Shown: positions 25,742 to 35,575 of the stretch, in pieces
How positions within the stretch are numbered: position 1 is the stretch's first letter
How the letters are laid out: each line of letters starts with the position of its first letter
Source: Atherinomorus stipes
Taxonomy: Eukaryota; Chordata; Actinopteri; Atheriniformes; Atherinidae
DNA: 64,000 nucleotides
Assembly (NCBI GenBank): GCA_023101725.1
Contig: JALJCO010013699.1
Span: 62,001-126,000 of the forward strand
Direction of reading: 5' to 3'
Notes under the pieces: generated by a model
The model's input: only the letters and a program-made list of their open reading frames with translations
Databases searched by the model: none
What the model was told of the DNA's origin: nothing
Program-made: the position numbers and the translations under genes

Positions 25742-27240
25742 TTATCTTCTGGTGAAACAGTATAGAAAACACATTGTCTGTTGAAGGACCTACATAGAGC
25801 CCATCTGGATATTTTGTGTGTGTGTGTGTTGCTTTAGTGAAAATCTAGCAAAGTCTCAGAGGAATGTGGGATTGGACAGAAGCTATAGAGGTATTAACCT
25901 AGATCCGTATGCATCCCTTTGTGGGCTCAAACTCACACAAAACACAACAGCATTATGATTTCTGCCTATTGACAGTCAATTTCACTGATCATGATTAAAG
26001 AGGTTTTAATGACAAGATGGCAACTGGACATAAAGTATGATTTGCTGAGATTTACGAGCAATCGTTCTTGTTTTTCTTTTTTCTTTTTTTTTTTTTGTGT
26101 ATCCCACGTCCACGCACTGCACTGAATCTCCGCTGTTCCACCAGCAGATGAATAATAGAGGAGGCGAGTTAGCTGCGGAGTGAGAAAGAGCATCTGTCTC
26201 CATGAGGATCGGCTCATGGTTCTGATTAAAAAGGAAGACAAAACAGAGAGGTGGTTGTAATTGAGGTGAAAGAACCGCTGAGAGGGCTAGCTTACAAAAC
26301 TGCAGGCTTGTGAGACAAAGATGTAGAGACAGAAAAAGACAGCCGTCTCATCTGCTCTCGGGACAGTTGAGACTACCATGGTGGGGGTGTAGGAGTGTGC
26401 TTTTCTATCCATAATGCATCAGCACTTGCTGGTGGCAGAGACGACAGCGGCTCATGTGTTGGTTCGGAAATGCGACCATCGGCGTCGTCTCTGTAGCCAT
26501 CTGAGTCTCAGACTCTCGTTGGGAACAGCGCTTCTTTAATCTTTTTTTTTTTTCAAATTTTATATTGTAAGCCTTCATCACAAGTTTCATATGTGCGTCA
26601 GCTGTTCAACAAAGAGTGTTTTATCCTCCCAGATTGTTTTGATTGCCAACGAGCTAAACTGTGCAGAAATGTTTGATTTGTGTGGGCTTTAATGTATAAA
26701 ACCAAGCGCCCCAGATGATTTGTGCACAACTGTCATGATGCAGATGCTGAGGAGAAAAACACTGGTCATTCAGATAGTCCAAAATAAAAAACAACAATAT
26801 CAGCATTTGTTTTTGAGACCACTTCAACATGCATCCTGTTAAAGGTCAAGTCTTGAGTGTCGCACTTGACTTGTACAGTAAAGAGGTTGAAGAAGGCAGA
26901 CTTCAGTTTGAAGCTTTCTTCCCATTTTTGTTTTTGTTTGACATGAAATTTGACATTACAGAAGTATTTGAGTATAAAAGTGAGATGGGATGGGGAGTTG
27001 ATGCATTTCTTTCAATATATTCATTTTTTTTGTCACTTTGTCATCTTAAAAAGGAATTGAATCAGCAGATATTACTCAATTTCAATTCAAATTAGATGTT
27101 TTTTGTGTATTTTTTGGCCCAATTTAATAATAAAGTAGGTTAAATTAGGGGGAAATACATATATTAAAAAAACATATATGTATTGTAAACTTTACTTTAT
27201 GTGGTAAATAAAAGTAAAATCAAAATAATTTTACAAATAC

Positions 27241-27600
27241 AATATAACACAACTTTAATTATATAGCACTTTAAAACAGCCATAGCTAACTCAAAGTGCT
27301 GAAAAATGGCAGAACCAAAAAAATGCAAATATCAAATAACAAATCAACTAATAATAAAAACAACTAAAAACAAAGTAAGGTCTCCTGCTGGGTAAAGGCC
27401 AGTGGTAAAAGTGGGTTTTAATTACTTTTAAAATCATTAAAGAACAAACTAAAACAACTAAAAGAGAGCAAATTCTCATGCTGATTAAAAGCCAAGCCAT
27501 AAAAGTGGGTTTTGAGATTTGTTTTAAAAACAGTCAGTGAGGAGGCCTGCCTGATGTGGAACGGTAAACTGTTCCACATCCTGGAGGATAGCTTCAGACC
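27241..27600 (+). repeat. Second copy of the retroelement-like repeat
   Basis: AATTATATAGCACTTTAAAA, CTCAAAGTGCTG, two near-repeats of TAAAAGTGGGTTTTxA, and ACTGTTCCACATCCTGGAGG parallel the order of blocks at 24252-24610. There is no coding capacity. Confidence 0.6.
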
Positions 27601-27649
27601 TTAAAGGGTTAAAGTATTTAGAATATAGGGACAGAGATTTATGTATATT

Positions 27650-28420
27650 AACAGTCAGTCATTTTCTGTACCGCGTATCCAGTTCAGGGTCGCGGGGTTT
27701 GCTGGAGCCTACCCCAGCTATTATCAGGCGAGAGGCGGGGTACACCATGGACAGGTCGCCAGTCTGTTGCAGGGCCAACTAAGGCTGGACAATTAATTGA
27801 ATTTTAATCGTGTTTTCGATTTTGCCTTTTCACAATCATAAAAACACTGTAATCGAAGAAAAACAATTAATCCTGAAGTGAACAGACTGGTGGAGTTATA
27901 GGAAGCAAACTGCAGGGAGTATAGAACAGGAATGCGTGTAGACTGAGTATTCATTTTTATTGCTATTATTATTTTGAATAAAATTTTATTTTACTCCTTT
28001 ACTTGTTTCTCATTTATTTTCGGTTTAATTCTTAAAAAAGTTACATTTCAAGTTGAGTTATGTGATTCAATTAACACTTTTTATAAAAATCAATGAATAA
28101 TTGTGTATATTAATCGTGATTTCAATATCAGTCAAAATAATTGTGATTGTAATTTTTTTCCATAATCGTCCAGCCCTAGGGCCAACACAGAGAGACAGAC
28201 AATCATTCACACTCACAGTCATTCCTAGGGACAATTTAGAGTGATCACTTAACCTAACATGCATGTCTTTGGACAGTGGGAGGAAGCCGGAGTACCCGGA
28301 GAGAACCCACGCACACACGGGGAGAACATGCAAACTCCACACAGGAAGGCCACAGTTGGAATTGTTCGAACCCCCTATCCCAGCTGAGAATCGAACTAGC
28401 AACCTTCTTACTTCTAAGAG
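27650..28420 (+). mobile_element. Widespread teleost LINE-type 3' tail, interrupted
   Basis: The blocks CAGGGTCGCGGGG-like, TGGAGCCTACCCCAGC, GGCGGGGTACACCATGGACA, AATTTAGAGTGATCAC and CATGCATGTCTTTGGAC, then GGAGAACATGCAAACTCCAC, are the familiar order of a very abundant fish repeat. It is split at GGGCCAAC by the hAT element 27780-28178, whose removal restores a continuous copy. A shorter diverged copy follows at 28570-28850 in the same direction. Confidence 0.8.
27780..28178. mobile_element. Nested non-autonomous hAT element (399 bp)
   Basis: The termini are TAAGGCTGGACAATTAATTG and ATAATCGTCCAGCCCTA. A perfect 8-bp target duplication GGGCCAAC stands at 27772-27779 and 28179-28186. It inserted into the LINE-type repeat described at 27650-28420 and is therefore younger than it. 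No transposase frame is present. Confidence 0.93.
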
Positions 28421-28569
28421 GATTGCAGCCTAGTCATGATTGCAATATCAATATGTTCATGTTTATGTTGTGATAACAGTCAATTTTCAATTGACTGTGA
28501 AGCCCTCATGAACAAAAGTCAGTCTCTGGATTTTGCAGTGGCTTTTAGTGTTTGTTTTTCCATCTATCT

Positions 28570-28850
28570 ATTTTCAATAGCCATTTATTCCATTCCAAGG
28601 TCACACAAGGACTGGAGCCTATCGCAGCTGCTGCTAGGTGGTGCTAGGCAGGGTACACCCTGAACAAGTTGCCAGTCCATCGCAGAGGACAACCAACCTC
28701 TCACACCAGAGAGAATTTAGAGATGCCAATTAAACTTAATTGGTGTGGGAAGAAGATGGAGTACCCAAGGGGCGCGTGCAAGCTCCTCACAGAGAGGTTG
28801 AAGTGTGAACCACCATGAGGCCACTGTGCGAACCTCCACACCACTTTCAA
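28570..28850 (+). repeat. Second, diverged LINE-type 3' tail
   Basis: GGACTGGAGCCTATCGCAGC, GGCAGGGTACACCCTGAACA, GCCAGTCCATCGCAG and GAGAATTTAGAG follow the same block order as the copy at 27650-28420, with more changes. Confidence 0.7.
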
Positions 28851-29272
28851 AGCTCCAGAAATTTATTTAAGATATTGATCAAGTTTGAATTATTGATTGA
28901 AATTCAGATTCTGATGTTCCAGCACTCATGGTTCAGATAAGCCCTCAGAGTATATCTCTGTTTGGCAAAGTGCTCTTGAAGCTGCAAGCTTCTGTTTTTA
29001 TCAGTGAACGAATCTGATATTTTAGACTTTCCAGCAGATGTGTACGGTGCAGACGCCTTTGTGGGGATTTGTCTCATCTGTTCAAGCATGTCAGACTTTC
29101 TCCGGCTGTGTTTTGCAGTGGAAAAATGCCAGTTTAGATGCAAGTTTGCAGGATATGACAGTGGAGGTAACGTGTCATGCGCGGTCCTGACTTGTAATTT
29201 CAGATGCAGATGTGATTCATTTCTCTCACGTTTGCGCATTGATGATCAGAAACACTGAAGTTAAGTTCAGAC

Positions 29273-30193
29273 TAGAGATATTCGATATTGACTTTTTTTT
29301 CTAACCAATATCTGATGTTTTCAACTCTTGATTTTCAATATCCAGTTTCAACCAATACTAATAAATGCAAACAACTGTGAGGTTGTATCTCTCATATTTT
29401 GAGAGCTATAACTGTATTCTGCTGAGAGCAAAGATCCCAAAATAGCCTTAACTCAGCCAGAGGAGTTCATTTTGAACATATGGCTGCCATATATCAAACA
29501 CTAGCAGGTATTAAGCCCCGTTTCCACCCGTGGGTCTGGTTCAGGTCGGGTTGGGCCGGGTTGCGTGGGTTTTGGTACACATATGCTGATTTCACGTTGC
29601 ATCCCCATAGCATACTGTCCCCTTACCCTAGAGTCAAGGTATGAACTGGATTGCGCAACTACGTGATCGCATGACATCATCACAGTGCAACGCCTTTTAA
29701 CCAAAGCACCACACGTGACAGAAACAAAGGGATCATCCCTGCTTTGTTTTTAGATCGGTTAGATCAGTACCCCTACGGAGGGGTACTGAAAAAGTAGGAC
29801 CAGTATTTATCTGTGGAGATGCAAAAAAACGACCCAGACCCGGGTCAGCGCTTTAGTCAACATGTGGCTAATCATAATGTTTCTGACAACTTGGCAACTT
29901 CAACAACAACTTAAAACCTGACATAACAGCTTCAGAGCAAGGCAGTCTGTAGCAGCAGCAGCTGCACCGTAGTCACATGACTCTAAAAGGAATGCTGGGA
30001 TATGAAGCAGAATAACAGGGACTTTTCTACATGCTGGAGCACTGCTATTGGAACAAGATCTCTTGAGATTTTGTAACGGAACAGAGCTCGCAAGATTTCA
30101 TTAGTAAAAGTATCAGTCTGAAAAAACTGATACCGATATTTTCCGGTATCACATGCCAATGCCTTTATCGTCCGATAAAATAGGGCATCCCTA
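29273..30193. mobile_element. hAT-type element with perfect target duplication
   Basis: It begins TAGAGATATTCGATATTG and ends TAGGGCATCCCTA. The octamer GTTCAGAC flanks it exactly (29265-29272 and 30194-30201), the hAT signature. A diverged sister copy lies at 57171-57738. Compared with that copy, this one has gained about 340 bases at 29514-29852. No transposase frame is visible. Confidence 0.93.
29514..29852. mobile_element. MITE inserted in the hAT element
   Basis: The sister copy at 57171 reads straight through GGTATTAGCCAAC at this point, giving an empty site. The insert starts AGCCCCGTTTCCACC and ends GACCCGGGTCAGCGCT, with TTA on both sides (29511-29513 and 29853-29855). A 3-bp TTA duplication fits PIF/Harbinger-type insertion, though 2-bp TA cannot be excluded. 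It contains a 10-bp hairpin, CAGTACCCCT/AGGGGTACTG, at 29765-29788. Confidence 0.75.
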
Positions 30194-30309
30194 GTTCAGA
30201 CATTAATATAGAGTAATGCAAAGCAACATTGCTGTTTCTTAAAGTTTCAAAGACTGGCCTAAATTGCAATGACATGCAGAATTTATGAGGATTTCCATAC
30301 GTAGTGGCA

Positions 30310-30500
30310 ACTAGGGCTGGGAAAAAATATCCATACACTGAAATATCGCAATATTTTCATAGTGGATGGGGATATGGATAAAAAATGTATCACGATAATT
30401 ACTCTTATTTATCAGAAGTAGAAATAAAAAATCAACAAAAATTTAAAAATTATGCAGATATCATATTGATATTTGAAAACGCGGTATCGATCTATTTTAC
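30310..30500. repeat. Fragment of another hAT-like element
   Basis: It starts CTAGGGCTGGGAAAAAATAT and carries ATATCGCAATATT, then AACGCGGTATCGATCTA, in the style of hAT termini. Limits and target duplication are not clear. Confidence 0.4.
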
Positions 30501-31893
30501 TAACGAAACGACTGCAAATTTGTGTTATCCATCATCTGTGTAACTATGGAGACTAATTTTCTCAATGAACCAAATGAGGTCCATTTCCCTAAAACAATTG
30601 CAGATCATTTTTCTTTTCTTTTTCTTTTTTTTTTTTTTTGCATCTACCGACTTCCAACACTGCATTTAAAGTGCTGTCTTAGTTCAGACTTAAAGACTGT
30701 GTGAGCAGTTCATTAAAGTACCCTCAGCCTGAACAAACCAGTTATTCAGTTAGCACAAACCTCCAACCCAGTCCCATCTCTTCTTGGAAAAATCCTGCTC
30801 TAGCTTTCACTCTAAACAACCCAACCCATTTTTCTAGAAAGTGCAGTCATTAATCACGATTGCAGTAGTCCCTCTATACAAAAAAAGCTAAATGGAAGCG
30901 GGTTGTTTCCATCGTGTTAAGAAATGCCATATGCTGTTCTTTTAGTGTCAAAAATGCTTCTTTTATCTTTCCATTTATTCTCGTATGCATCATCCATTTA
31001 TCATGTTCTAAACACACAAGCCTGCGAGAGCCAGAGCATATATTGGCAGATTTCCTCTGTGTAATTACATCCAACGGCGGAACAAAAGAGCAAGAAAAGC
31101 AAGAGGGAGAGAGGCATTGTTTAGAGACGGGAGATGCTTGAATGGAGTACAGAGGCGATAAGTGGAGAACTCGGTCTGCGCCTGCCTGTAAGCTTGGACC
31201 TAATTTACTTATTTGTAGCTGTCACTTGTGCTTTTGGGGGTTTTGTGCGCCTGGCAATGTTGGCCCATTGACAGGCAGCGACTTCAAATGCTGAGAAGTT
31301 TTCAGCTGCTACATAACCCTGAGTCAGACACTTGGGGAGGATGGGGGGCACCTGGACAGCTGCCACTCTCCTCCATCTATGGCTTGTCTTTACAAACTCC
31401 TATCTAATCTCACAAGCTTGTTCATTTGATGTTTTTTTTCTTTGTTTGCAAGGTTTAGAGTTTGTTGCTTTTCTCAAGACTGTTGCTCTTTCTTGTTCAA
31501 CAGGTTGAAATGGAAAGTAGCTCTGCTTTTTCAATTAGCTGTAATCCGACACAAGTCAATTCCAACAGGAACAAAGATACGGAAATGCGCAGAACGTGCA
31601 TTTTTACTTTCAGAAATCTTTATTTTAGGAGATGTTCTAAAAAAAAAACACTTTTTTTATCCATTGAAGAAAAAGAATTAAAGAAAGAGGGACATGCCAT
31701 CTCCCCTTCAGGTGGGGCATTGCTGTCAGCTACCCCTCCCCCCCTACTGAGACCTACAAAGGCAGATTGGCAACCCTAATACCTCTGCTCGCTTTATCTG
31801 CCTGAATTAAAAACCACTTGGAAAAAGGGTTATGGGTATTGCTGGCTCAGGGAGATATTTTTATGTTTTTTTAATTTTTCTTCTTTTTTATGA

Positions 31894-31895
<2 letters not shown>

Positions 31896-31929
<34 letters not shown>
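31896..31929 (+). repeat. (TG)n microsatellite
   Basis: This is about 17 uninterrupted TG units in intron 1. Confidence 0.95.
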
Positions 31930-31930
<1 letters not shown>

Positions 31931-33485
31931 ATTTTAGGGAAAAATGTAATCAGAGGGATAGAAGCTCAAGGGGGTATCAGTCAGAGGATTAAACACTGAA
32001 CTAATACAGCTAGATGCAGAGCTGTTGTTAGCCTTTTATTAAGAGGAATGTTTGCTTTTCAAAGGATTGAGTGTGTGTGGATGTGTGTGTGCACACACGT
32101 GCATGATTGCAGGAAGTGCTCATGAGGAAAAGCAGGATGTGCAGGAAGTGTTTGGCTTGGCTCAGCTTGGCAGTTTGGATGGTGCTCCGAGGATAGCTGG
32201 TGCTGAGAGGAAGATGGGAAAAGTCCCCCCTTTCTTTTGCTGGGGCATCCACCACATGTTTTATAAAAAAAAAAACACACACATGTGGAAGTCAAAGAAG
32301 ACGGAAAGTGTACAAAACATCTGGGACAAAGTGAGAGAGGAAGCCTGGTGTCCATCTACCAGTGTGATTCTAGTGAGAGGAGAAAGAGGAACCTGTTTGC
32401 TGATAAAACATGGAAGTCTGACGGTGATCCACACTCCTTTTTATTACATAATAAGTGTCAATGGTGTCACAGCAGAAAGCAGGGTGAGTAAAGTTGTTGT
32501 ATTAAAACCAGTTAGGATATAAAAAGAAGCAGCTGATTAACAGAACAAAAATTAACCTGTCACACAGATGAATTAACACTCATAGTGTGTTGTTCTGTTC
32601 AAGGTTTGGTTTTTATTTATCTAAGTTATGAATACCCCGATGACCCACTCAACATTTTATGTGATTTTACTCATTTACAGCTTTAGATTAAACGTAAGTA
32701 ACGTACATGTAAGTGTATTTCCACACATCTTAATCGACAGTTATCTGACCTCACAGAGATGCTTCTCTCTGACATAAAGAGGAGAGGGAAGTAGCAGAGT
32801 CTGTCAGTGGGAAGCAGGAGAGAGTAGACGGCAGCGCTGAAAGATGAGACGGGAGGGAGAGAGTTGTTATCAGTACACATACAACCATGTTGCCAAAGTC
32901 TGGGCATGTCGGTGCGTCTTCGCTCATGTTCCCGTCTGTCTCATATCTGCTGTGCTGACAGCTGATGGGAAGATAGCCTGCTAAGTCAAGGTAAAGATCG
33001 GGTCTTAAGACGGAAGGGGCAGACGAGCCCTCGCACACATGACCTTAGCGTTATCGCTCTCTGCTACTACAGTCTCGCTGCAGTTTTCTCCTCAGCCGTG
33101 GTGCAAGGTCATGTTGTCATTCTCCTGGGTCCACTACCCTACTCATCAGCCACATGCATTATACAGTGGACATATTGTACGCGCTGACCTCCTGGATTCC
33201 TGAGGGGGAGCACTTTTGATGTTTGAGGGACAGAAGCAGACAGCAGCAGAGCGACAGCGTGGATGTCCTCAGCCTCCACTCGCTGTTGTTAGTTTTTGCT
33301 TTTTTCTACTCTAAACTGTTTTGGATATAACCCTCTGAAGTGTTTTTGTTTTTAGTTATTTTTCAAATTGCCCATTTTCCTGGACAGTGCTCAGATTCAA
33401 CACCTGCTTTCACACTTCACCAGATGTGCGAGACTCCTGGTGCCAACAGCTTTGGTCAGGCTGCAAAAAACGAATGAGCTCATGT

Positions 33486-33769
33486 GTGAAGACATCCTTT
33501 TGAAAATATCAAAATGCGTCATGAACAGTTAAATCTTAATTTGCAAATTCATGGTGTTTCATTTTGAGTTAATTTGATTAGATGCTCGCACCTTCCATGA
33601 TAGAAGCTTAGATTTTTAACATTTCTTGTGAAGACATCCTTTTGAAAATATCAAAATGCGTCATGAACAGTTAAATCTTAATTTGCAAATTCATGGTGTT
33701 TCATTTTGAGTTAATTTGATTAGATGCTCGCACCTTCCATGATAGAAGCTTAGATTTTTAACATTTCTT
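33486..33769. repeat. Exact 142-bp tandem duplication before the exon 2 acceptor
   Basis: The 142-base unit beginning GTGAAGACATCC at 33486 repeats without a visible mismatch from 33628 to 33769. The second copy ends only 26 bases before the AG at 33795, so any branch point may be present twice. Identity this complete means either a very recent tandem duplication or an assembly error such as a false join of two alleles. Confidence 0.97.
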
Positions 33770-33809
33770 TTTTCTTCTTCTTTTTTATTTCTCAGATTCA
33801 TCAGGACAG
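33765..33809 (+). promoter_or_regulatory. Exon 2 polypyrimidine tract with tandem splice acceptors
   Basis: A long T/C run (about 33764-33793) leads to AG at 33794-33795. Further AGs follow at 33803-33804 and 33808-33809. If the upstream exon ends in phase 0, as in human RXRA, only the last AG gives an open frame. The first two would read a TGA within six codons. Confidence 0.75.
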
Positions 33810-34034
33810 GTGACCTCGTCGCCCCTCGGCTCGCCTACATCCCATCGAGGGATGCACCCGTCTCTGCTCAGCCCAACCTCTATGGGGCCCTCTGGCTCTC
33901 TCCATTCTCCCATCAGCACCCTGAGCTCACCAATGAACGGGCTAGCATCACCCTTCTCCGTCATTAGCTCACCCATGGGGCCCCACTCTATGAACTCACC
34001 TGGCATGGGGTACGGCCCCAGCGTCAGCCCCCAG
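33810..34034 (+). CDS. rxra: rxra coding exon 2 (A/B domain, AF-1 region)
   Basis: This exon gives 75 codons rich in Ser, Pro, Gly and Met, as expected for the disordered A/B transactivation region. It starts VTSSPLGSPTS and ends GYGPSVSPQ, and it contains the RXRA-type motifs LHSPISTLSSP and SPFSVISSPMGPHSM. The donor is CAG/GTGAGT at 34034/34035 and leaves phase 0. I place the start at 33810, after the AG at 33808-33809, because the human exon begins at the equivalent Val of VNSS in phase 0. A stronger-looking acceptor lies 14 bases upstream (TTTCTCAG, ending 33795). That one would add the partial codon and SSGQ, and it stays open only if the upstream exon ends in phase 1. The start is therefore uncertain; the body and the 3' end are not. 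The acceptor is preceded by a pyrimidine tract and an exact 142-bp tandem duplication. Confidence 0.93.
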
Positions 34035-34612
34035 GTGAGTACCTTTAAAAAAAACAATGCATCGTGCAAACGTATCTCCTCTCTCTCTGAAGACAGAGGA
34101 GGATAAACTGTGATCTATGTCCGGTCCGGTTTCTAAACGGCGGTTTGATGACCTGCTGTCCTGATGGGATTTACGGGGCTGATAATGCTGCCCCGCATGG
34201 GATGGCGGGTTGTTAAACTGGGCCGGATTAGAGGGCAGAAAGCACCCCTGGTCAGCAGCTCCTGGAGTAAACGGTGAAACTCATCACACTCAGAACACCT
34301 GGAATCATCTGATGAACCAGACACGGAGCAGAGACGCCCGATGACGACATTCCCTGCTTTATTTATCACATAAAGCCGAGCCCCTCTCTCCTGCATCTGT
34401 CATGGTGCAGACAGACTGGTGACGGGAGAAAGAAAAAGGAGGGGCTCCTCCTGAGGCGTGTCGAGCGCGGCTTGGCTGGACATCCCTTGCTGTGCGTCAG
34501 GGGCGTCAAGACGCTGAAAATCCAGCATCTGACTGTTTAGTGACCCAGCGTCCAACTTTGGGTGTCAGGCGCGATTTTGACGCCCAAATCGCGTTTGGTC
34601 TGAACACATTGA

Positions 34613-35575
34613 AGGGTGCATTCAAACCAGGATAGTCTGGGGATTCGATCCAATTTTCTGAAAAATTTTGCACCTTTCTTTGCTTCGATTCGCATTCAAA
34701 CTGCAGTAACTGAAGGGACCAAATCCCCTGGTTAAACCACTGTAGTTAAAACAACTGCTCGCTAGGGGGCGACACTCCCTAATACAACCACTGATCAATG
34801 ATGAAAAGCAGGAAGAAGAAGAAGAATCCCGAACTCCTTGATTAAAGTGTGAATCGTTCTGCTTGTTATTATTAGGCTTCTCCATCTCTGTCTACACATT
34901 TTCTAGTTGTTTTTCGTTGTTGTTTTGACCTCATCTTCTTCAAAAATGTGCTGTTTGCTTTGTTTTCTCTCCAATCCAAACGATAATCTACCCCACTTTC
35001 TTTTACTTCTTCTGCTTTATTGGGGTCGACAAACGTCACTTCCATTAGGTGCGCTGGATGTCTATGCGCTGGGTTGTCCGATAGTCCGTTTGTAAGTGAA
35101 CCGAGACCCCCGGCTTTCAGGCAGACTAGAGTCCACTTCTTTGGTGTGCACCAGAGTTCAGACTGCGCCAAATGAAACAGATAAACCCTTTCACCCGGGT
35201 TAGGTGGGGAGGGGGGGGGGGGGTTTTGGTAGGGAGGGGTTGATTTGGCCCCACAGAACGAGTTTATTTGGGGGGGGGAAAGGGGTGTGATTGGGGAATA
35301 TGTGAACTTTAAACAAAAAGGGCCAGAAAAAAAAAAAACACCGGTTAAATATTCTCGGCGGGGGATGAATTACACAAAAAATTTAGTTGTATCTTGTTGG
35401 TGAATAACCACAGAAGGGAAAAAAGGGGGGGAAGAAGGGAGGGGGATTTGTAGGAGATGAAAAAAGGCCCAAACCGCCCCACCCCCCCAGCGCAAGGGGA
35501 CTTTACTGTGGAATCGGACCATGGTCCATTTGAAGCAGACTGAACAGGGAAGGGTGTGAGCGCACCCTAAACTGG
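34613..35575. mobile_element. Probable non-autonomous DNA transposon with irregular G-rich interior
   Basis: The left end AGGGTGCATTCAAACCAGG and the right end GTGTGAGCGCACCCT are inverted relatives. Inner sequence such as GTGCACCAGAGTTCAGACTG is typical of fish DNA elements of this sort. No target duplication is evident. The segment 35200-35500 is full of odd homopolymers and looks unreliable. Confidence 0.5.

Larger units (their letters stand above)
1..33809 (+). other. rxra intron 1 and/or upstream sequence
   Basis: I see no coding exon in this 33.8-kb stretch. A search by eye for an MDTKHFLPLDFS-type first exon found nothing. Apart from the mobile elements listed separately, 1-5100 holds unique AT-rich DNA and a CpG-richer patch at about 700-1280, with no convincing gene. 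8470-8870, 9840-10290, 12040-12430, 13080-13400 and 20580-20900 are GC-richer islands of complex sequence that could be regulatory. 13900-14640, 15080-16800 and 17550-18460 show nothing I can name. 31700-33480 is simple sequence plus unique DNA. Being intron, it should carry enhancers and possibly alternative first exons, but none can be proven from sequence alone. Confidence 0.75.

Noticed and set aside
28360..28410. GTTCGAACCCC and GAATCGAACT, resembling tRNA B-box sequence
   Set aside because: They are part of the widespread LINE-type tail; no A-box, cloverleaf or anticodon stem can be drawn.
32052..32522. 156-codon open frame
   Set aside because: It crosses GT-rich and A-rich simple sequence, has no recognisable motif, and an antisense frame of similar quality overlaps it.
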